DNA from: Acidobacteriota bacterium
Lineage (GTDB): Bacteria; Acidobacteriota; Terriglobia; Terriglobales; Acidobacteriaceae
Reading direction: 5' to 3'
Length of the DNA stretch: 6,038 nt
Assembly (NCBI GenBank): GCA_003225515.1
Contig: QIAK01000121.1
Coordinates: forward strand, 2,404-8,441
Numbering within the stretch: position 1 is the stretch's first letter; every line of letters starts with the position of its first letter. A program made the position numbers and the translations under genes. Below are positions 5,951 through 6,038 of this stretch, in pieces. A model generated the notes under the pieces. That model made no database searches. It saw nothing but the letters and a program-made list of their open reading frames with translations, and was not told the DNA's origin.

Positions 5951-5985
5951 AGTTGGAGCCTGCCTGGAGTTCGAGCAGGGACTTG

Positions 5986-6014
5986 ATTGTATAGGCAGCA
6001 CTGCAAACCGACAA
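5986..6014 (-). promoter_or_regulatory. Predicted promoter of the dipeptidase gene
   Basis: On the minus strand TTGTCG (6014-6009) and TACAAT (5991-5986) are separated by 17 bases and match consensus at four and five of six positions. Transcription would begin near 5979 and leave a leader of about 29 bases before ATG 5950. An initiator at 6022 would lie upstream of this promoter, so the promoter supports the shorter protein. The remaining bases to the window end (6015-6038) show nothing recognisable. Confidence 0.5.
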
Positions 6015-6038
6015 AACAGCATCAGAGGAGCGCCGCGA

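Noticed and set aside
5951..6022. N-terminal extension of the dipeptidase from ATG 6022
   Set aside because: It would bury the signal peptide behind 24 residues, has no ribosome-binding site, and lies upstream of the likely transcription start.

Overview
The window looks like ordinary chromosomal DNA of a moderately GC-rich bacterium, most likely an acidobacterium (Terriglobia/Koribacter-like). This assignment is an inference. It rests on the lactate-dehydrogenase-like malate dehydrogenase, a CreD homologue without CreBC nearby, cyclophilins with Ala/Lys/Pro-rich extensions, and a TGTCATCCTGAG...CGAAGGACC intergenic element of a type I remember from acidobacterial genomes. No search was run.

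Layout from left to right. At 95-1021 (+) is a complete malate dehydrogenase gene (mdh). It converges on a creD-family inner-membrane protein gene at 1142-2515 (-). The 120 bp between them hold a strong hairpin inside a repeat-like element. A compact divergent promoter region (2516-2644) separates creD from a type II toxin-antitoxin pair on the + strand: a Phd/YefM-type antitoxin (2645-2887) and a PIN-domain VapC-like toxin (2884-3279), overlapping by the tetranucleotide TTGA. The toxin gene ends 10 bp before the end of a leftward block of three genes. In transcription order these are a secreted M19 dipeptidase (4679-5950), an exported cyclophilin-type peptidyl-prolyl isomerase (3900-4568) and a cytoplasmic cyclophilin (3290-3817).

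Start sites were revised for four genes. creD begins at ATG 2515, dipeptidase at ATG 5950 and the cytoplasmic cyclophilin at ATG 3817, rather than at more upstream in-frame starts. The toxin begins at TTG 2884. For creD and the dipeptidase, promoter-like -35/-10 pairs with 17-bp spacers lie at or downstream of the longer-start positions and leave short leaders of about 30 nt before the chosen ATG.

The most striking observation is in the exported cyclophilin. Compared with its neighbour it lacks about 18 residues, exactly where the YDGTIFHRVIP segment with the catalytic arginine should be, while the frame stays open on both sides. It is either a catalytically impaired paralogue or a recent in-frame deletion of 54 bp. 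A second point is the toxin-antitoxin promoter. Its -10 box sits so close to the antitoxin ATG that the transcript would be essentially leaderless, and two tandem TGACCAT operator-like units overlap the promoter. Nothing here amounts to a wholly new biological system. There are no rRNA or tRNA genes, CRISPR arrays, transposases or phage genes. No gene-free stretch exceeds 300 bases.
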